This document shows positions 44,084 through 53,438 of a stretch of DNA of 53,514 nt, piece by piece. The stretch spans positions 1-53,514 of the forward strand of contig UQAQ01000019.1 of NCBI GenBank assembly GCA_900539115.1, given 5' to 3'. A program made the translations under genes and the position numbers. Numbering within the stretch: the first letter of the stretch is position 1; each line of letters opens with the position of its first letter. The notes under the pieces were generated by a model. It had not been told where the DNA came from, made no database searches, and worked only from the letters and a program-made list of their open reading frames with translations. The stretch is from an uncultured Roseburia sp. Lineage in GTDB: Bacteria > Bacillota > Clostridia > Lachnospirales > Lachnospiraceae.

Positions 44084-47000
44084 TTATGCTTTCGTCAAAT
44101 ATGTATCTTCCACATAAGTCTCCGGTGTCGCCTCTTCAATTACGCCAGACTTCGGATCAAAGATATATTTCTTCTTCAATCTCTCATACAGTACAGAACC
44201 TACAGTTTCCATCACCTGCTTCATCATATCCGGATCATCAAACAGTTTCCTGAAAAACTGGTCATTCTGCTCATATCTGTCTGCTGCCATATTCGGAAAG
44301 TCCTTTTCAAACAATAACATAAAGGTTGCTCTGTCATTGTTCTTTGCGTAACTCTGCCATTTTTCCTGATTGGCATAATCATTTTCCATCTGAACAAGAA
44401 CTTTATCCATCTCTGTAAAATGTGTGCCATACTTTTCATTTATCTTGTCAATGATTACTGTCAACGGGTCTTTCTTAGGCTCTCTATGACCAGAATCACC
44501 GGAGATAGGTGTATATCCGCCTTCTGTGCTTTCAAGCTCTATCGGACCTTCAAAGTCTTTTTCCAGCTTATAGTATTCAAGAAGCACTTTGTCATCAATG
44601 TTTATTTTCTCTCCACCATGTCCTTTCGGAAGCATTGTATATAAGAACTTTGAATAAATACTGAATCTGTGAATATCCTTGTCAAATAGTCTGCACACCT
44701 GTGTAATATAGGCATACACACGATTAAAACTTGCCAATGTAGACTTAAATATATCCTGTTTTTCTACTTCAAGCACTACATATCTGTCTACCGCCGGTTT
44801 TAACTGTCCCTGAAGCTTTCCAAGATCACCAGCTGATTGATTCTCACTCTGATAGAAAATATCCGCAAATTTATCCACTTCCGATTTCTGATATACCCTG
44901 AAATCATCCAAGGTATTCTTCATGTCATATACAACATTAGGATCTGTTTCCTCCAAGAGCACAGTTTCCTCATAGAATGGCTCAAAAGATGCTTTGATAT
45001 CTTCTGCCGAATTTACAAAATCAAGTACAAAGGTATCTACTTTTCCCCTTGTAGTACGATTCAGTCTTGATAAAGTCTGTACTGCCTTTACACCGGACAA
45101 TTTCTTATCCACAAACATGGTATGAAGCAAAGGTTCATCAAAGCCGGTCTGATATTTCTCTGCAACAACAAGGATTCCATAATCATCTGTATGGAATGTT
45201 TCCGGCAAAGCCTTTTCTTTGATTGTCTTGCCTTCTTTATCCTTGTTCATTCCCTCTTCGGTAAACATATCATCGTTATCTTTCACTTCACCGGAAAAAG
45301 CGACTAACACTTCAAGGTCATTCAGTCCTTTTTCTTTTATCTGTCTCTTAAATTCCTGCACATATCGTACTGCATGAAGTCTGGATGGTGTAACAACCAT
45401 AGCCTTCGCCCTGCCACCAATCTTATGTCTGGTGACATTCATAAAATGCTCCAGCATAATGGCAGTCTTCTGAGAGATATTATGTGGATGCAGTGTCTCA
45501 TAATTTATAATTGCCTTTGAACCTGCTGTTGTATCAAATTCCGGATTATCCTCAATAATCTTGGCAATCTTGTAATACATTTTGTAGGTCATATAGTTCT
45601 GCAGAACATCCAATATAAAATGTTCCTCTATCGCCTGTCTCATAGAATAGATATGGAAAGGTCTGTAGATTCCTTCCGTATCCTTCTGACCAAACATCTG
45701 CAATGTCTTTCCCTTGGGAGTTGCCGTAAATGCAAAGAATGATAAGTTCTTATGCATCCCCTGTGCTGCCAGTTCATCTAATAACTTGTCCTCATCATCC
45801 TTGCGATTTCTCTCGTCTTCATCTTCCATCTCAGCATACTCTTTCAGAATTTCTTCTGTATCAGCTAATGCTCTTTTTAGCTTTTTCGCTGCATCTCCGG
45901 TCTGCGAAGAATGTGCCTCATCAATAATAATCGCAAACCTTTTATTTGCAGAATCTACCTCTTTATAGATTACAGGGAATTTCTGTAAGGTAGTAATAAT
46001 AATGCCTACACCATCATTGATTGCATCTCTAAGCTGTCCCGAATTCTTATCTACTTTTTTAACCACACCTTCTACATGGTCAAACTGATATACAGTAGAC
46101 TGTAACTGACTGTCAAGCACTCGTCTGTCAGTAACGATGATGACTGACTGGAAAATCTTATTATCCTCATAATCATGAAGTCCTGTCAGTCTGTGTGCCA
46201 GCCATGCAATCGAATTGGACTTTCCTGAGCCTGCACTATGCTGGATCAGATAACTCTTACCTGAGCCATTCTTTTTCACATCTTCCAACAGCTTCGTGAC
46301 GACATCAAGCTGATGATATCTTGGGAAAATCATAGTCTCTTTCACAAGATTTCCATTTTTATCATACTCCTGCTGCAAGTGCATATATTTCTGTAGAATT
46401 TCCATCAGACTGTCCTTGCAGAGTACTCTTTCCCAAAGATAAGCTGTATCATATCCATCTGGATTTACTGGATTCCCTTTGCCACCTACTTTTCCGGCAC
46501 CATTACTGCCCTGATTAAATGGCAGAAAATAAGTGTGTGCACCCTCAAGTCTTGTAGTCATATAAACATTGGTAAGGTCTACTGCAAAATGTACTAGCAC
46601 TCTTTCCTTGAAAGCAAAAATTGCATCCTTACCGGCACGATCAAACTTATACTGATTAATGGCATTTGTTGTATCCTGTCCTGTAAACTGGCATTTCAAT
46701 TCCATAGATACCACCGGAATACCATTTACAAAAAGCACAATATCAATACTGTTCTCATTATGTACAGAGTAGTGAAGCTGTCTGGTACAATGAAGGATAT
46801 TCGCATCATACTGAATCTGTGTAGTCTCATTCAAAGTGGTCTCCGGCTTCCAGAAAATCGGATAAAACTTGATGCCTCTGTCCATAAAGCCATGCCGCAT
46901 CACATTCAAAAGATTCGTTGTCTTGACTTCTCTTTTAAAACGCTCAACTACTTGCTTCTCGGAGTTTTCTGCATAGATTTTCACATATCTATCCCATTTC

Positions 47001-47161
47001 TTAGGCTGGCTTGTCTTAATAAACTCAACAAATGTGTCTTCGTCGAGTCCTGATTCACGATTAAATTTCTTTGGATCACCCTTTGTATATCCACCAGGAT
47101 GAATCAGATAGTCTTCGATATCTTCTTCAAATCGTTTCTCTTTTACATCAAAATCAGACAT
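44084..47161 (-). CDS. hsdR: Type I restriction enzyme, motor and nuclease subunit HsdR
   Basis: A 1025-residue DNA translocase and endonuclease. N-terminal nuclease core with IDIVLFVNGIPVVSMELK (about 145-162; D and ELK). Two SF2 helicase lobes carry QHSAGSGKSNS (Walker A), IIIDEAHSSQTG (DEAH) and FTATPKGKT, then QTGFDEPLLHTMFVD. A helical C-terminal domain contacts the methylase. All motifs are intact. The ATG follows AAAAGGAGG and lies 3 bp after hsdS. Confidence 0.96.
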   Translation of the reverse strand: MSDFDVKEKRFEEDIEDYLIHPGGYTKGDPKKFNRESGLDEDTFVEFIKTSQPKKWDRYVKIYAENSEKQVVERFKREVKTTNLLNVMRHGFMDRGIKFYPIFWKPETTLNETTQIQYDANILHCTRQLHYSVHNENSIDIVLFVNGIPVVSMELKCQFTGQDTTNAINQYKFDRAGKDAIFAFKERVLVHFAVDLTNVYMTTRLEGAHTYFLPFNQGSNGAGKVGGKGNPVNPDGYDTAYLWERVLCKDSLMEILQKYMHLQQEYDKNGNLVKETMIFPRYHQLDVVTKLLEDVKKNGSGKSYLIQHSAGSGKSNSIAWLAHRLTGLHDYEDNKIFQSVIIVTDRRVLDSQLQSTVYQFDHVEGVVKKVDKNSGQLRDAINDGVGIIITTLQKFPVIYKEVDSANKRFAIIIDEAHSSQTGDAAKKLKRALADTEEILKEYAEMEDEDERNRKDDEDKLLDELAAQGMHKNLSFFAFTATPKGKTLQMFGQKDTEGIYRPFHIYSMRQAIEEHFILDVLQNYMTYKMYYKIAKIIEDNPEFDTTAGSKAIINYETLHPHNISQKTAIMLEHFMNVTRHKIGGRAKAMVVTPSRLHAVRYVQEFKRQIKEKGLNDLEVLVAFSGEVKDNDDMFTEEGMNKDKEGKTIKEKALPETFHTDDYGILVVAEKYQTGFDEPLLHTMFVDKKLSGVKAVQTLSRLNRTTRGKVDTFVLDFVNSAEDIKASFEPFYEETVLLEETDPNVVYDMKNTLDDFRVYQKSEVDKFADIFYQSENQSAGDLGKLQGQLKPAVDRYVVLEVEKQDIFKSTLASFNRVYAYITQVCRLFDKDIHRFSIYSKFLYTMLPKGHGGEKINIDDKVLLEYYKLEKDFEGPIELESTEGGYTPISGDSGHREPKKDPLTVIIDKINEKYGTHFTEMDKVLVQMENDYANQEKWQSYAKNNDRATFMLLFEKDFPNMAADRYEQNDQFFRKLFDDPDMMKQVMETVGSVLYERLKKKYIFDPKSGVIEEATPETYVEDTYLTKA

Positions 47162-47164
47162 GAG

Positions 47165-48418
47165 CTACACCTCCTTTTTGCCTGTGACCACCTCGAAAAT
47201 AAGGGATTTTTTGTATTTACTGTATTTTTCAATAAGTAATTCCCTTGCACTAATATTTTTGTCAATTTCATGACATTTTCTGTCTAACCATTCAACAATC
47301 TCTTTCTGTTCCTCCATAGGTGGCATTACTACCGTAATATTTGTCAATTCATTTTGATTTATTTTAGGCATTTTTACTCTATTTTCAGTCACTAATGCTA
47401 CCTGTGAATGAAAGTATGCAGATAACATCATATACACAACAAATTTAGGATTGTTGCTTGTTTCTATTGGATACATATCTGCACTGCATAATCCATCAAA
47501 AGGTGCGATTACTACTTTATCTAACAACGGACGAATTTTTGAATAAATAATTTGTCCTTTAAAAAACAAATGATTCCAACTAATAACGCCTGATTCTTCA
47601 ACTGTCTTATGTCCTACTAATCTTGCAGCTCCTTTTTCTATACAATCTGGGGATATCTGTGGATAATCCTTATAATCATCTGGAGGAACTAAATTAGATT
47701 TCACAGAAATGCACCTTCCAAACTTTAACATCTCCCAATGATATGGTATTTCCCCGACAAAATCGTCCTGACTATCCTTCATTTCAACATTTCTATTCAA
47801 TCCTTTTGTCACAATTTCTGATATAACAGACAGTTTGTATTCTTTTAATTTTTCAATTATTACTTTCTGCTTTTGAATAATTTCATCAATCTTTGAACAC
47901 TTGGTATTCAAATAATCTACAATCTTTCTTTGTTCACATTCAGTTGGTACAATAATGGGATAATTCATCAATGTTTCTGCATTTAATGTCCATCTATTTT
48001 CATATGACACTCCTTTTCCATGTGCAAAAAAAGCCATCAACCAATACTGCAGTTTAAAGTAATAATCATAATATTGCGGATTATAGCCTTCTCGATATCT
48101 CAAATTCACATATGCCGGGCTAATAACTCCTGAAATCTTTGAAATACTACAATTTGCTCCACTATATAAATCCATTGGATTAATTAACAAATCATCTACA
48201 TCCACTGGATTATAATTATAATAACTTTCCGCAATCTGTCCCTCATTGTTAGAAATGTCTCTTTCTCTAACGCCAGTTCTTGCCAATGAGAGTACTATGG
48301 GATTATCTTGATGAGCTTCCGCTTTCTTTCTTATAAATCCATGTTTTACCCTTTCAACCTTCCATTCTAAGGGTATTGCACCTAGCCACTTAACCTTACT
48401 ATCCTTCATCTCTCTCAT
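47165..48418 (-). CDS. hsdS: Type I restriction-modification specificity subunit HsdS
   Basis: A 417-residue DNA-recognition subunit with two target-recognition domains, each introduced by a related motif: KWLGAIPLEWKVERVK (about 10) and DFVGEIPYHWEMLKFG (about 220). Two helical conserved spacers follow (EQRKIVDYLNTKCSKID, about 160, and EQKEIVEWLDRKCHEID, about 370). Complete, no frameshift. The start overlaps the hsdM stop (ATGA). Only one hsdS is present, so there is no local inversion partner. Confidence 0.96.
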   Translation of the reverse strand: MREMKDSKVKWLGAIPLEWKVERVKHGFIRKKAEAHQDNPIVLSLARTGVRERDISNNEGQIAESYYNYNPVDVDDLLINPMDLYSGANCSISKISGVISPAYVNLRYREGYNPQYYDYYFKLQYWLMAFFAHGKGVSYENRWTLNAETLMNYPIIVPTECEQRKIVDYLNTKCSKIDEIIQKQKVIIEKLKEYKLSVISEIVTKGLNRNVEMKDSQDDFVGEIPYHWEMLKFGRCISVKSNLVPPDDYKDYPQISPDCIEKGAARLVGHKTVEESGVISWNHLFFKGQIIYSKIRPLLDKVVIAPFDGLCSADMYPIETSNNPKFVVYMMLSAYFHSQVALVTENRVKMPKINQNELTNITVVMPPMEEQKEIVEWLDRKCHEIDKNISARELLIEKYSKYKKSLIFEVVTGKKEV

Positions 48419-50154
48419 AGGTCAAATACCTCCTCAAGACTTCCAGACAGTTCTGTCTCCAAATCCATGATCTCTGCCATGATTTCCGCTGATGGTCTTG
48501 GAGCTTCATACTTGTAAAAATATCTTGTAAACGGAATTTCATATCCTACTTTTGATTTTTTCTCGTCAATCCAGGCATCCGACGCAAACGGCAGTACTTC
48601 TCTTTCAAAGTACTCTTTGATATTCTCTTTCAGCGGAACATTTTCTGTATCACGTAAGCTTGTATCCGGCTGTTTTTTGCCCTTTTTCAATACCAGATTG
48701 CCTTCTTCATCACGGAGAGGTCTTTCTACTGTAATCTTGGTATAACCAAAATCCTCGTTATCATAGATCTGGCTAATTTCACTTTCTTTAAAATCACCGT
48801 ATATCTTTGTAATTTCAGCGATATCTTCCTCAGAGATATCGTTTCGCTTATTTCCCAATGCCTTTCTTCTCTTCACAAACATCTCATTAGCATTAATTAG
48901 CTGTACTTTACCTTCTCTGACTGTACCTGCCTTTTTATTTGACAATACCCAGATATAAGTTGCAATTCCTGTGTTGTAAAAAATATCATTTGGTAAAGCA
49001 ATGATTGCTTCCAATAAATCCTGCTCTAAAATGTATCTGCGGATCTCAGAAGGTCCGGAACCGGCATCACCGGTAAATAAAGGTGAACCGTTATGAATGA
49101 TTGCAATACGGCTTCCACCTTTATCAATATCCTTCATTTTTGAAATAGCAGTCATCAAAAACAGCATCTGACCGTCACTGGCTGCCGGAAGTCCTGCACC
49201 AAATCTTCCGCCAAATCCCAGTTTTGCTTCTTCCATTACCTTTGCCTTTTCATTCTTCCACTCACGACCAAACGGTGGATTAGATAAAATGTAATCAAAT
49301 GTACTACCGGCAAACTGATCATCCGATAAAGTATTTCCATCCTTAATGTAATCTGCATTGTTCCCCTTGATCAACATATCCGCTTTGCAAATAGCAAATG
49401 TCTGATCATTGATCTCCTGACCAAACGACACCAGCTCCGTCTCTTTATTCAAGCTGTGCAGATATTCCTCAGCAACAGATAACATGCCTCCCGTACCGCA
49501 GGCAGGATCATAAATTGTCTTCGCAACATTATTGCCCGACAGAATATCATTGTCATCATTAAATAGAATGTTGACCATAAGCTGAATTACTTCTCTTGGA
49601 GTGTAATGCTGTCCTGCATCTTCATTATGAGACTCGGAGAATCTTCTGATAATCTCTTCAAAAATATATCCCATTTCAAGGTTAGAGATTTCATTCGGAT
49701 GAAGATTTCCTCTATCTGTTGTATATTCCTTTAATACAATATAAAGAATTCCCTTATTTGCCATAGTGGTGATGTGACCATCAAACTTAAACTTTTCAAG
49801 AATATCCCGCACATTCTCTGAAAATCCATTCAGATAATCATGAAAATTATCCTCAATATTATCCGGATCGTCCATTAGTTTCTCAAAAGTATATTTACTG
49901 GTATTGTAAAAATCATAGCCTGAAGTCTTACGAAGCAATACATCTTTCATTGGGAGATTTTTCACTTCCTCATATTTCTTCAAAACTTCATCTTTTTTAT
50001 CATGAAGAATACAATCAAATCTCCGAATCACCGTAAGCGGAAGTATAACATCTCCATATTCATGTGGTTTATATACTCCGGTAAGCTTATCTGCTATTGC
50101 CCATATCAAATCTGCTTTCTGATCTATTTTTGCACTTCTTACTGACATTCTCAT
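48415..50154 (-). CDS. hsdM: Type I restriction-modification DNA methyltransferase HsdM
   Basis: A 579-residue N6-adenine methylase. N-terminal helical domain (1-150), then SAM-binding motif DPACGTGGM (about 220) and catalytic NPPFG (about 290), with the family region QHYTPREVIQLMVNI between. First gene of the hsdM-hsdS-hsdR operon, which has the modification subunit leading. GGAGG lies before two start candidates, MRM; the second has the better spacing. Confidence 0.97.
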   Translation of the reverse strand: MRMSVRSAKIDQKADLIWAIADKLTGVYKPHEYGDVILPLTVIRRFDCILHDKKDEVLKKYEEVKNLPMKDVLLRKTSGYDFYNTSKYTFEKLMDDPDNIEDNFHDYLNGFSENVRDILEKFKFDGHITTMANKGILYIVLKEYTTDRGNLHPNEISNLEMGYIFEEIIRRFSESHNEDAGQHYTPREVIQLMVNILFNDDNDILSGNNVAKTIYDPACGTGGMLSVAEEYLHSLNKETELVSFGQEINDQTFAICKADMLIKGNNADYIKDGNTLSDDQFAGSTFDYILSNPPFGREWKNEKAKVMEEAKLGFGGRFGAGLPAASDGQMLFLMTAISKMKDIDKGGSRIAIIHNGSPLFTGDAGSGPSEIRRYILEQDLLEAIIALPNDIFYNTGIATYIWVLSNKKAGTVREGKVQLINANEMFVKRRKALGNKRNDISEEDIAEITKIYGDFKESEISQIYDNEDFGYTKITVERPLRDEEGNLVLKKGKKQPDTSLRDTENVPLKENIKEYFEREVLPFASDAWIDEKKSKVGYEIPFTRYFYKYEAPRPSAEIMAEIMDLETELSGSLEEVFDL

Positions 50155-50240
50155 TTATCCTCCGCTAGTCTGTTATTTATAATGTTTTCTTTGTTGTATC
50201 ATCCATTTACGCAATTTTCATTTCTGCAATTTTGAAATTC

Positions 50241-50543
50241 TCATATTTCTTCATAAATTACCATCCCTTCTCTTTCAATGGATTCCCGCAGTTCTTTCCC
50301 AACAGGTTTTTCCAGATCAACCACATCAAATTTTAACAAAGTAGAAGTTTCCTCATCTACTGTTAAAATAAATTCGCTGCTATTGCCACCTAAAAATGCT
50401 AAATCAATATCACTTCGTTCTTTGTAATCTCCTCTTGCTCTGGAACCAAACAAGATTACTTTTTCAACGTGATTCAATTTAGCGATCTGAATTATTTCTT
50501 CAATTACCTGTTGTCGAATTCCTGTTTCTTTAAACATTGTCAT
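50241..50543 (-). CDS. Minimal nucleotidyltransferase (MNT-like)
   Basis: A protein of about 100 residues of the DNA polymerase beta superfamily. Active-site motif FGSRARGDYKERSDIDLAF: G-S-R plus the D-x-D pair. Such MNT proteins commonly inactivate a HEPN RNase toxin by adding nucleotides. No HEPN gene adjoins it here. The longer frame to 50570 has its GGGG too close to its ATG, so the start is more likely at 50543, preceded by AGGA. Lies upstream of hsdM on the same strand. Confidence 0.85.
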   Translation of the reverse strand: MTMFKETGIRQQVIEEIIQIAKLNHVEKVILFGSRARGDYKERSDIDLAFLGGNSSEFILTVDEETSTLLKFDVVDLEKPVGKELRESIEREGMVIYEEI

Positions 50544-50619
50544 ATCATAATTCCTAGTCAAAGTTCTCATCCCCTACATCAAAATTATAACAAACACGTC
50601 GCCATAATTCCATAAATAA

Positions 50620-50816
50620 TTGTAACTATTCAGGATCCAATGTATGGAAATCAATGAATCGGCGTGCTTGCACGTAAGAGGCTTTGATTTCCGTGCATTT
50701 AGATCCTAATAGGGTTCCCCTCCCCATATGAGCATTTTTAACCTTGTCAAAGGCGTGAAAAGAACACGAAGTGTTCGAAATGCGAATGTGAGGAGGGGCG
50801 TCCTGAATAGTTACAA
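50620..50816. mobile_element. 197-bp MITE-like element with perfect 16-bp terminal inverted repeats
   Basis: Left end 50620-50635 and right end 50801-50816 are exact reverse complements (TTGTAACTATTCAGGA). Inside are nested pairings: 50646-50653 with 50685-50692 around the hairpin 50663-50674, the perfect hairpin 50762-50776, and CCCCTCC (50717-50723) with GGAGGGG (50792-50798). It has no transposase. It abuts the hemerythrin stop (5 bp). No target-site duplication is evident. From memory, similar short elements are scattered in Lachnospiraceae; not verified. Confidence 0.75.
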
Positions 50817-50821
50817 ATATT

Positions 50822-51223
50822 TTATTCCATTTTAGGAATCTGTCCATCTACATGCAAAATATGGTTCACCAGCCATTCCGTGAGAAACTCAAGAATATCC
50901 ATGATCTGTTTATCCTGATCTTCTACCTCGTCCTTATGGTGTTCCATAAACTCGTCCAGTTTTTGAACGAATTCCTGATGCTGGATTTTCTGCGTAAATA
51001 TTTTATTATAATGAATGGATTCCATATACGCCTCTTCGTCAGCAAAATGCTTTACCGTATAATCACGAAGATTCTGCAAAATCGTATTCATTTTGTCATA
51101 TTTATCGGGTGTAAATTCATCATGAAGCAGCTCATAAGCTTCATCGGCATATTGAAAGAGCTGTTTGTGTTCCTCATCGATCATTTCTATTCCAATATAA
51201 TATTCCGGTTTCATTTCATACAT
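50822..51223 (-). CDS. Bacterial hemerythrin
   Basis: A 133-residue four-helix non-haem diiron protein that binds oxygen and may protect an anaerobe from it. Iron ligands are visible in DEEHKQLF, KHFADEEAYM, HQEFVQ, EHHKDE and HILHVD, the family set. The frame opens at 51241, but GAAAGGAAG before the ATG at 51223 decides the start. A single-domain form without chemoreceptor or transducer part. It lies 26 bp after the YhcG-like gene, perhaps co-transcribed. Confidence 0.9.
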   Translation of the reverse strand: MYEMKPEYYIGIEMIDEEHKQLFQYADEAYELLHDEFTPDKYDKMNTILQNLRDYTVKHFADEEAYMESIHYNKIFTQKIQHQEFVQKLDEFMEHHKDEVEDQDKQIMDILEFLTEWLVNHILHVDGQIPKME

Positions 51224-51249
51224 AATTAAACTTCCTTTCACGATATAAT

Positions 51250-52317
51250 TTAATCTTCATCATCTTCCATCTGTTCTTTCAGCAATTTTTGCAATGCTTC
51301 CTTGCTTGGTAAAACTGTCTCATATTTGCTGGCAAAAATCTGCTTATTATCCTCAGGTAACGTCATCTCTACAACCGCATTGTTTTTATCTCTGCACAAC
51401 ACTATACCAATCGTAGGATTCTCATCGGGAAGCTTTACTTTTCGATCATAATAATGAACGTACATCTGCATTTGACCAATATCCTGATGTTTCAGCTCTC
51501 CAATTTTCAAATCAAATAAAACAAAGCAGCGTAATAAGCGATTATAAAAAACCAAATCTACCATAAAGTGTTCTTCATCAAACGTGAACCTTACTTGTCT
51601 GCCTACAAACGCAAAGCCGGTACCAAGTTCCAGCAAAAACTGCTGCAAATTGTCGATAATCCGGCTTTCCAATTCATTTTCGGAATATTCCGGCAACTCC
51701 TTTAATCCAAGAAATTCCAATACATAGGGATCCTTGACTGCATCTTTCGGTGTTTCGATTGTCTGCCCTTCCATTGCAAGACGATAAACCTCATCTTTAT
51801 TTGTACTAAGTGCAATTCGTTCATAAAGAGAAGTATTATATTGCCGCTTCAATTCACTCAGACTCCAGTCATTTTTTATGGCTTCAATTTCGTAAAAATG
51901 ACGCTCATCTATATTATCTATCCGCATGAGTTTCAGGTAATGCGACCAACTAAGATAGAATTTTCTACCTGTGTTAACAGTAGGCAGATTATCGAATTGG
52001 CTAAACACTGTTTCGCCAATTTGATCTGTAGAATAAACTTTGTAAAACTGACGAATATTTTTCAGATTGGCAACAGAAAATCCCTTTCCAAAATTCTGTG
52101 TCAAATAATCCGATAATCCCTTCAAAAGCTGCTTTCCATAGGCTGCTCTCTGTTCTCCACGCTGTTCTTCCTCAACGATTATTCTGCCAATTTCATAATA
52201 AGCATATACCATAGAAAGATTAACTGCCGTTTTAGCATTCTTTCTTGCTTCTAATAATACCTCAGAAACACTTTCCAGAAAATCGCGATTTATAGCAGTA
52301 ATATCATTCTTACTCAT
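51250..52317 (-). CDS. DUF1016/YhcG-type PD-(D/E)XK nuclease-domain protein
   Basis: A 355-residue protein of the YhcG (DUF1016) family. The N-terminal DUF1016_N domain (about 15-160) includes AYGKQLLKGLSDYLTQNFGKGFSVANLKNIRQFY. The C-terminal part has the nuclease motif in MVDLVFYNRLLRCFVLFDLKIG: Asp, then D-x-K. The family often travels with type I restriction loci, and its own activity has not been settled. AAGGAG precedes the ATG, 17 bp after the DUF3791 gene. Confidence 0.92.
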   Translation of the reverse strand: MSKNDITAINRDFLESVSEVLLEARKNAKTAVNLSMVYAYYEIGRIIVEEEQRGEQRAAYGKQLLKGLSDYLTQNFGKGFSVANLKNIRQFYKVYSTDQIGETVFSQFDNLPTVNTGRKFYLSWSHYLKLMRIDNIDERHFYEIEAIKNDWSLSELKRQYNTSLYERIALSTNKDEVYRLAMEGQTIETPKDAVKDPYVLEFLGLKELPEYSENELESRIIDNLQQFLLELGTGFAFVGRQVRFTFDEEHFMVDLVFYNRLLRCFVLFDLKIGELKHQDIGQMQMYVHYYDRKVKLPDENPTIGIVLCRDKNNAVVEMTLPEDNKQIFASKYETVLPSKEALQKLLKEQMEDDED

Positions 52318-52334
52318 AATCCATTCTCCTTAAC

Positions 52335-52550
52335 TCAAAGACCTTTCGCAGCATATTCTTGTTGCAGTTCATCTGCCAGATAGGCATCACTCATGCAGTG
52401 CATATCAGACACGCCGTCGCGCATCAACAGATAAACTTCTGAGTGATAAAAGAAATCCAATGCTGCATCTAGTGAAACTGCTTGCCTTTTTGCAAAGCAT
52501 TCTATAACACGGCTATATTTTTTTTGAAGCAAAATGGGATTTGCTGTCAT
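52335..52550 (-). CDS. DUF3791-family small protein (second copy)
   Basis: A 71-residue protein. The segment LDFFYHSEVYLLMRDGVSDMHCMSDAYLADEL is the DUF3791 pattern. The ATG overlaps the stop of the DUF3990 gene (ATGA), so its translation is coupled. Together with its two neighbours it forms a compact DUF3791-DUF3990-DUF3791 unit of the toxin-antitoxin kind. Role unknown; probably antitoxin or partner. Confidence 0.8.
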   Translation of the reverse strand: MTANPILLQKKYSRVIECFAKRQAVSLDAALDFFYHSEVYLLMRDGVSDMHCMSDAYLADELQQEYAAKGL

Positions 52551-52846
52551 ATCTGTTCACTCCCTTCAAAATGCAACAGAGAAAGTGCTTTTTCTGTCCG
52601 GAAACAAATTTGCTGATTAGGCTTTTCATAACGTAGGCGTTTAATTGCTTCTCTCTTGTCAATTAATCCATCAAAAAACAATTCTACTGTATTAAAAACT
52701 TTATAATTGGCAACACCGCCCATTGCAAGATCATAATTTGATGTATCTTTTCCACTACGGCAATTCAAGACAAAATCAACATTTGGACGAGAATGACGTA
52801 AATCGGGAGTATCAATTTCTAAATACGAACCATGATAGACAATCAT
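52547..52846 (-). pseudogene. DUF3990 protein with an internal in-frame deletion
   Basis: A 99-residue product. The start MIVYHGSYLEIDTPDL and HSRPNVDF (to Phe25) match the N-terminus of DUF3990, and residues 26 onward (VLNCRSGKD, FNTVELFFDGLIDKR) match its C-terminal half. The usual middle, roughly 60 residues that hold the expected ADP-ribosyltransferase-like active site, is missing. Relatives are about 155-165 residues (from memory). The junction falls on GATTTT (52772-52777), suggesting recombination at a short repeat. The reading frame is kept, so a shortened protein could still be made. Confidence 0.7.
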
Positions 52847-53082
52847 ACTTCCACCCCTCTCTCTTTCATCACATCCAGAAGGTCGTCTACAATATATTGC
52901 CGGCTCTGGGTATGCAACACTTCATATTCGGGCACAATATAGCCATTAAGGATATTGCTTTTTGCCGTAAATGCGTCATATACTTTTTCAGCACCTACTC
53001 CCAGTTTTGCTGCAACATTTTCAATGCAGAATACAGCAAATTCCAGTTGTTTGGAGTTTTCAATTTTCTCGTCCGGCATCAT
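52843..53082 (-). CDS. DUF3791-family small protein (first copy)
   Basis: A 79-residue protein (or 78; two consecutive ATG codons). Family pattern: FAVFCIENVAAKLGVGAEKVYDAF, then EYEVLHTQSRQYIVDDLLDVMK. The frame opens at 53136, but AAGGAGGGG before the ATG pair at 53082 decides the start. Overlaps the DUF3990 gene by 4 bp and leads the module. Confidence 0.82.
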   Translation of the reverse strand: MMPDEKIENSKQLEFAVFCIENVAAKLGVGAEKVYDAFTAKSNILNGYIVPEYEVLHTQSRQYIVDDLLDVMKERGVEV

Positions 53083-53201
53083 AAGCAACCCCTCCTTCAT
53101 AAATACAATTATATCATTTATACGCGCTGCAAACAATATGCTTTTACAAAATATCTTTACGAAAAATCATGAATCGCCACTCCACCCGGCATTAAGTACT
53201 A

Positions 53202-53438
53202 TCAAATACTCATAATATAGATCTGACACGGATTCGCTTCATCCCATAACGTTGGGAAAACTTCAAGTTCTTTAAAGCCAAGCGACAGATAAAACAGATT
53301 TGTTTTATCGTAGTCAGCATACGTTCCCATCTTTACCGTCTTAACCTGTATAAAGCTGAAGCCGGCCTTTCTTGTAATTTCACGAGCATTCTCAAATAAT
53401 TTCCTGCCAATTCCCATTCTATGATATTCTTTTTTCAC
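53202..53438 (-). pseudogene. 5'-truncated GNAT acetyltransferase fragment
   Basis: A 78-residue remnant that begins with KKEYHRMGIGRKLFENAR, the acetyl-CoA-binding motif (R-x-x-G-x-G/A) found in the middle of GNAT proteins. It continues to a normal C-terminal end, NLFYLSLGF and CQIYIMSI. The preceding codons contain an in-frame TAG, so the N-terminal half is lost. A GTG at 53438 could start translation but no good binding site is present. The break is at or near 53440. Confidence 0.8.

Noticed and set aside
50626..50847. 73-codon minus-strand open frame
   Set aside because: It spans the inverted-repeat element and the hairpins explain its sequence; no ribosome binding site. Treated as part of the mobile element.
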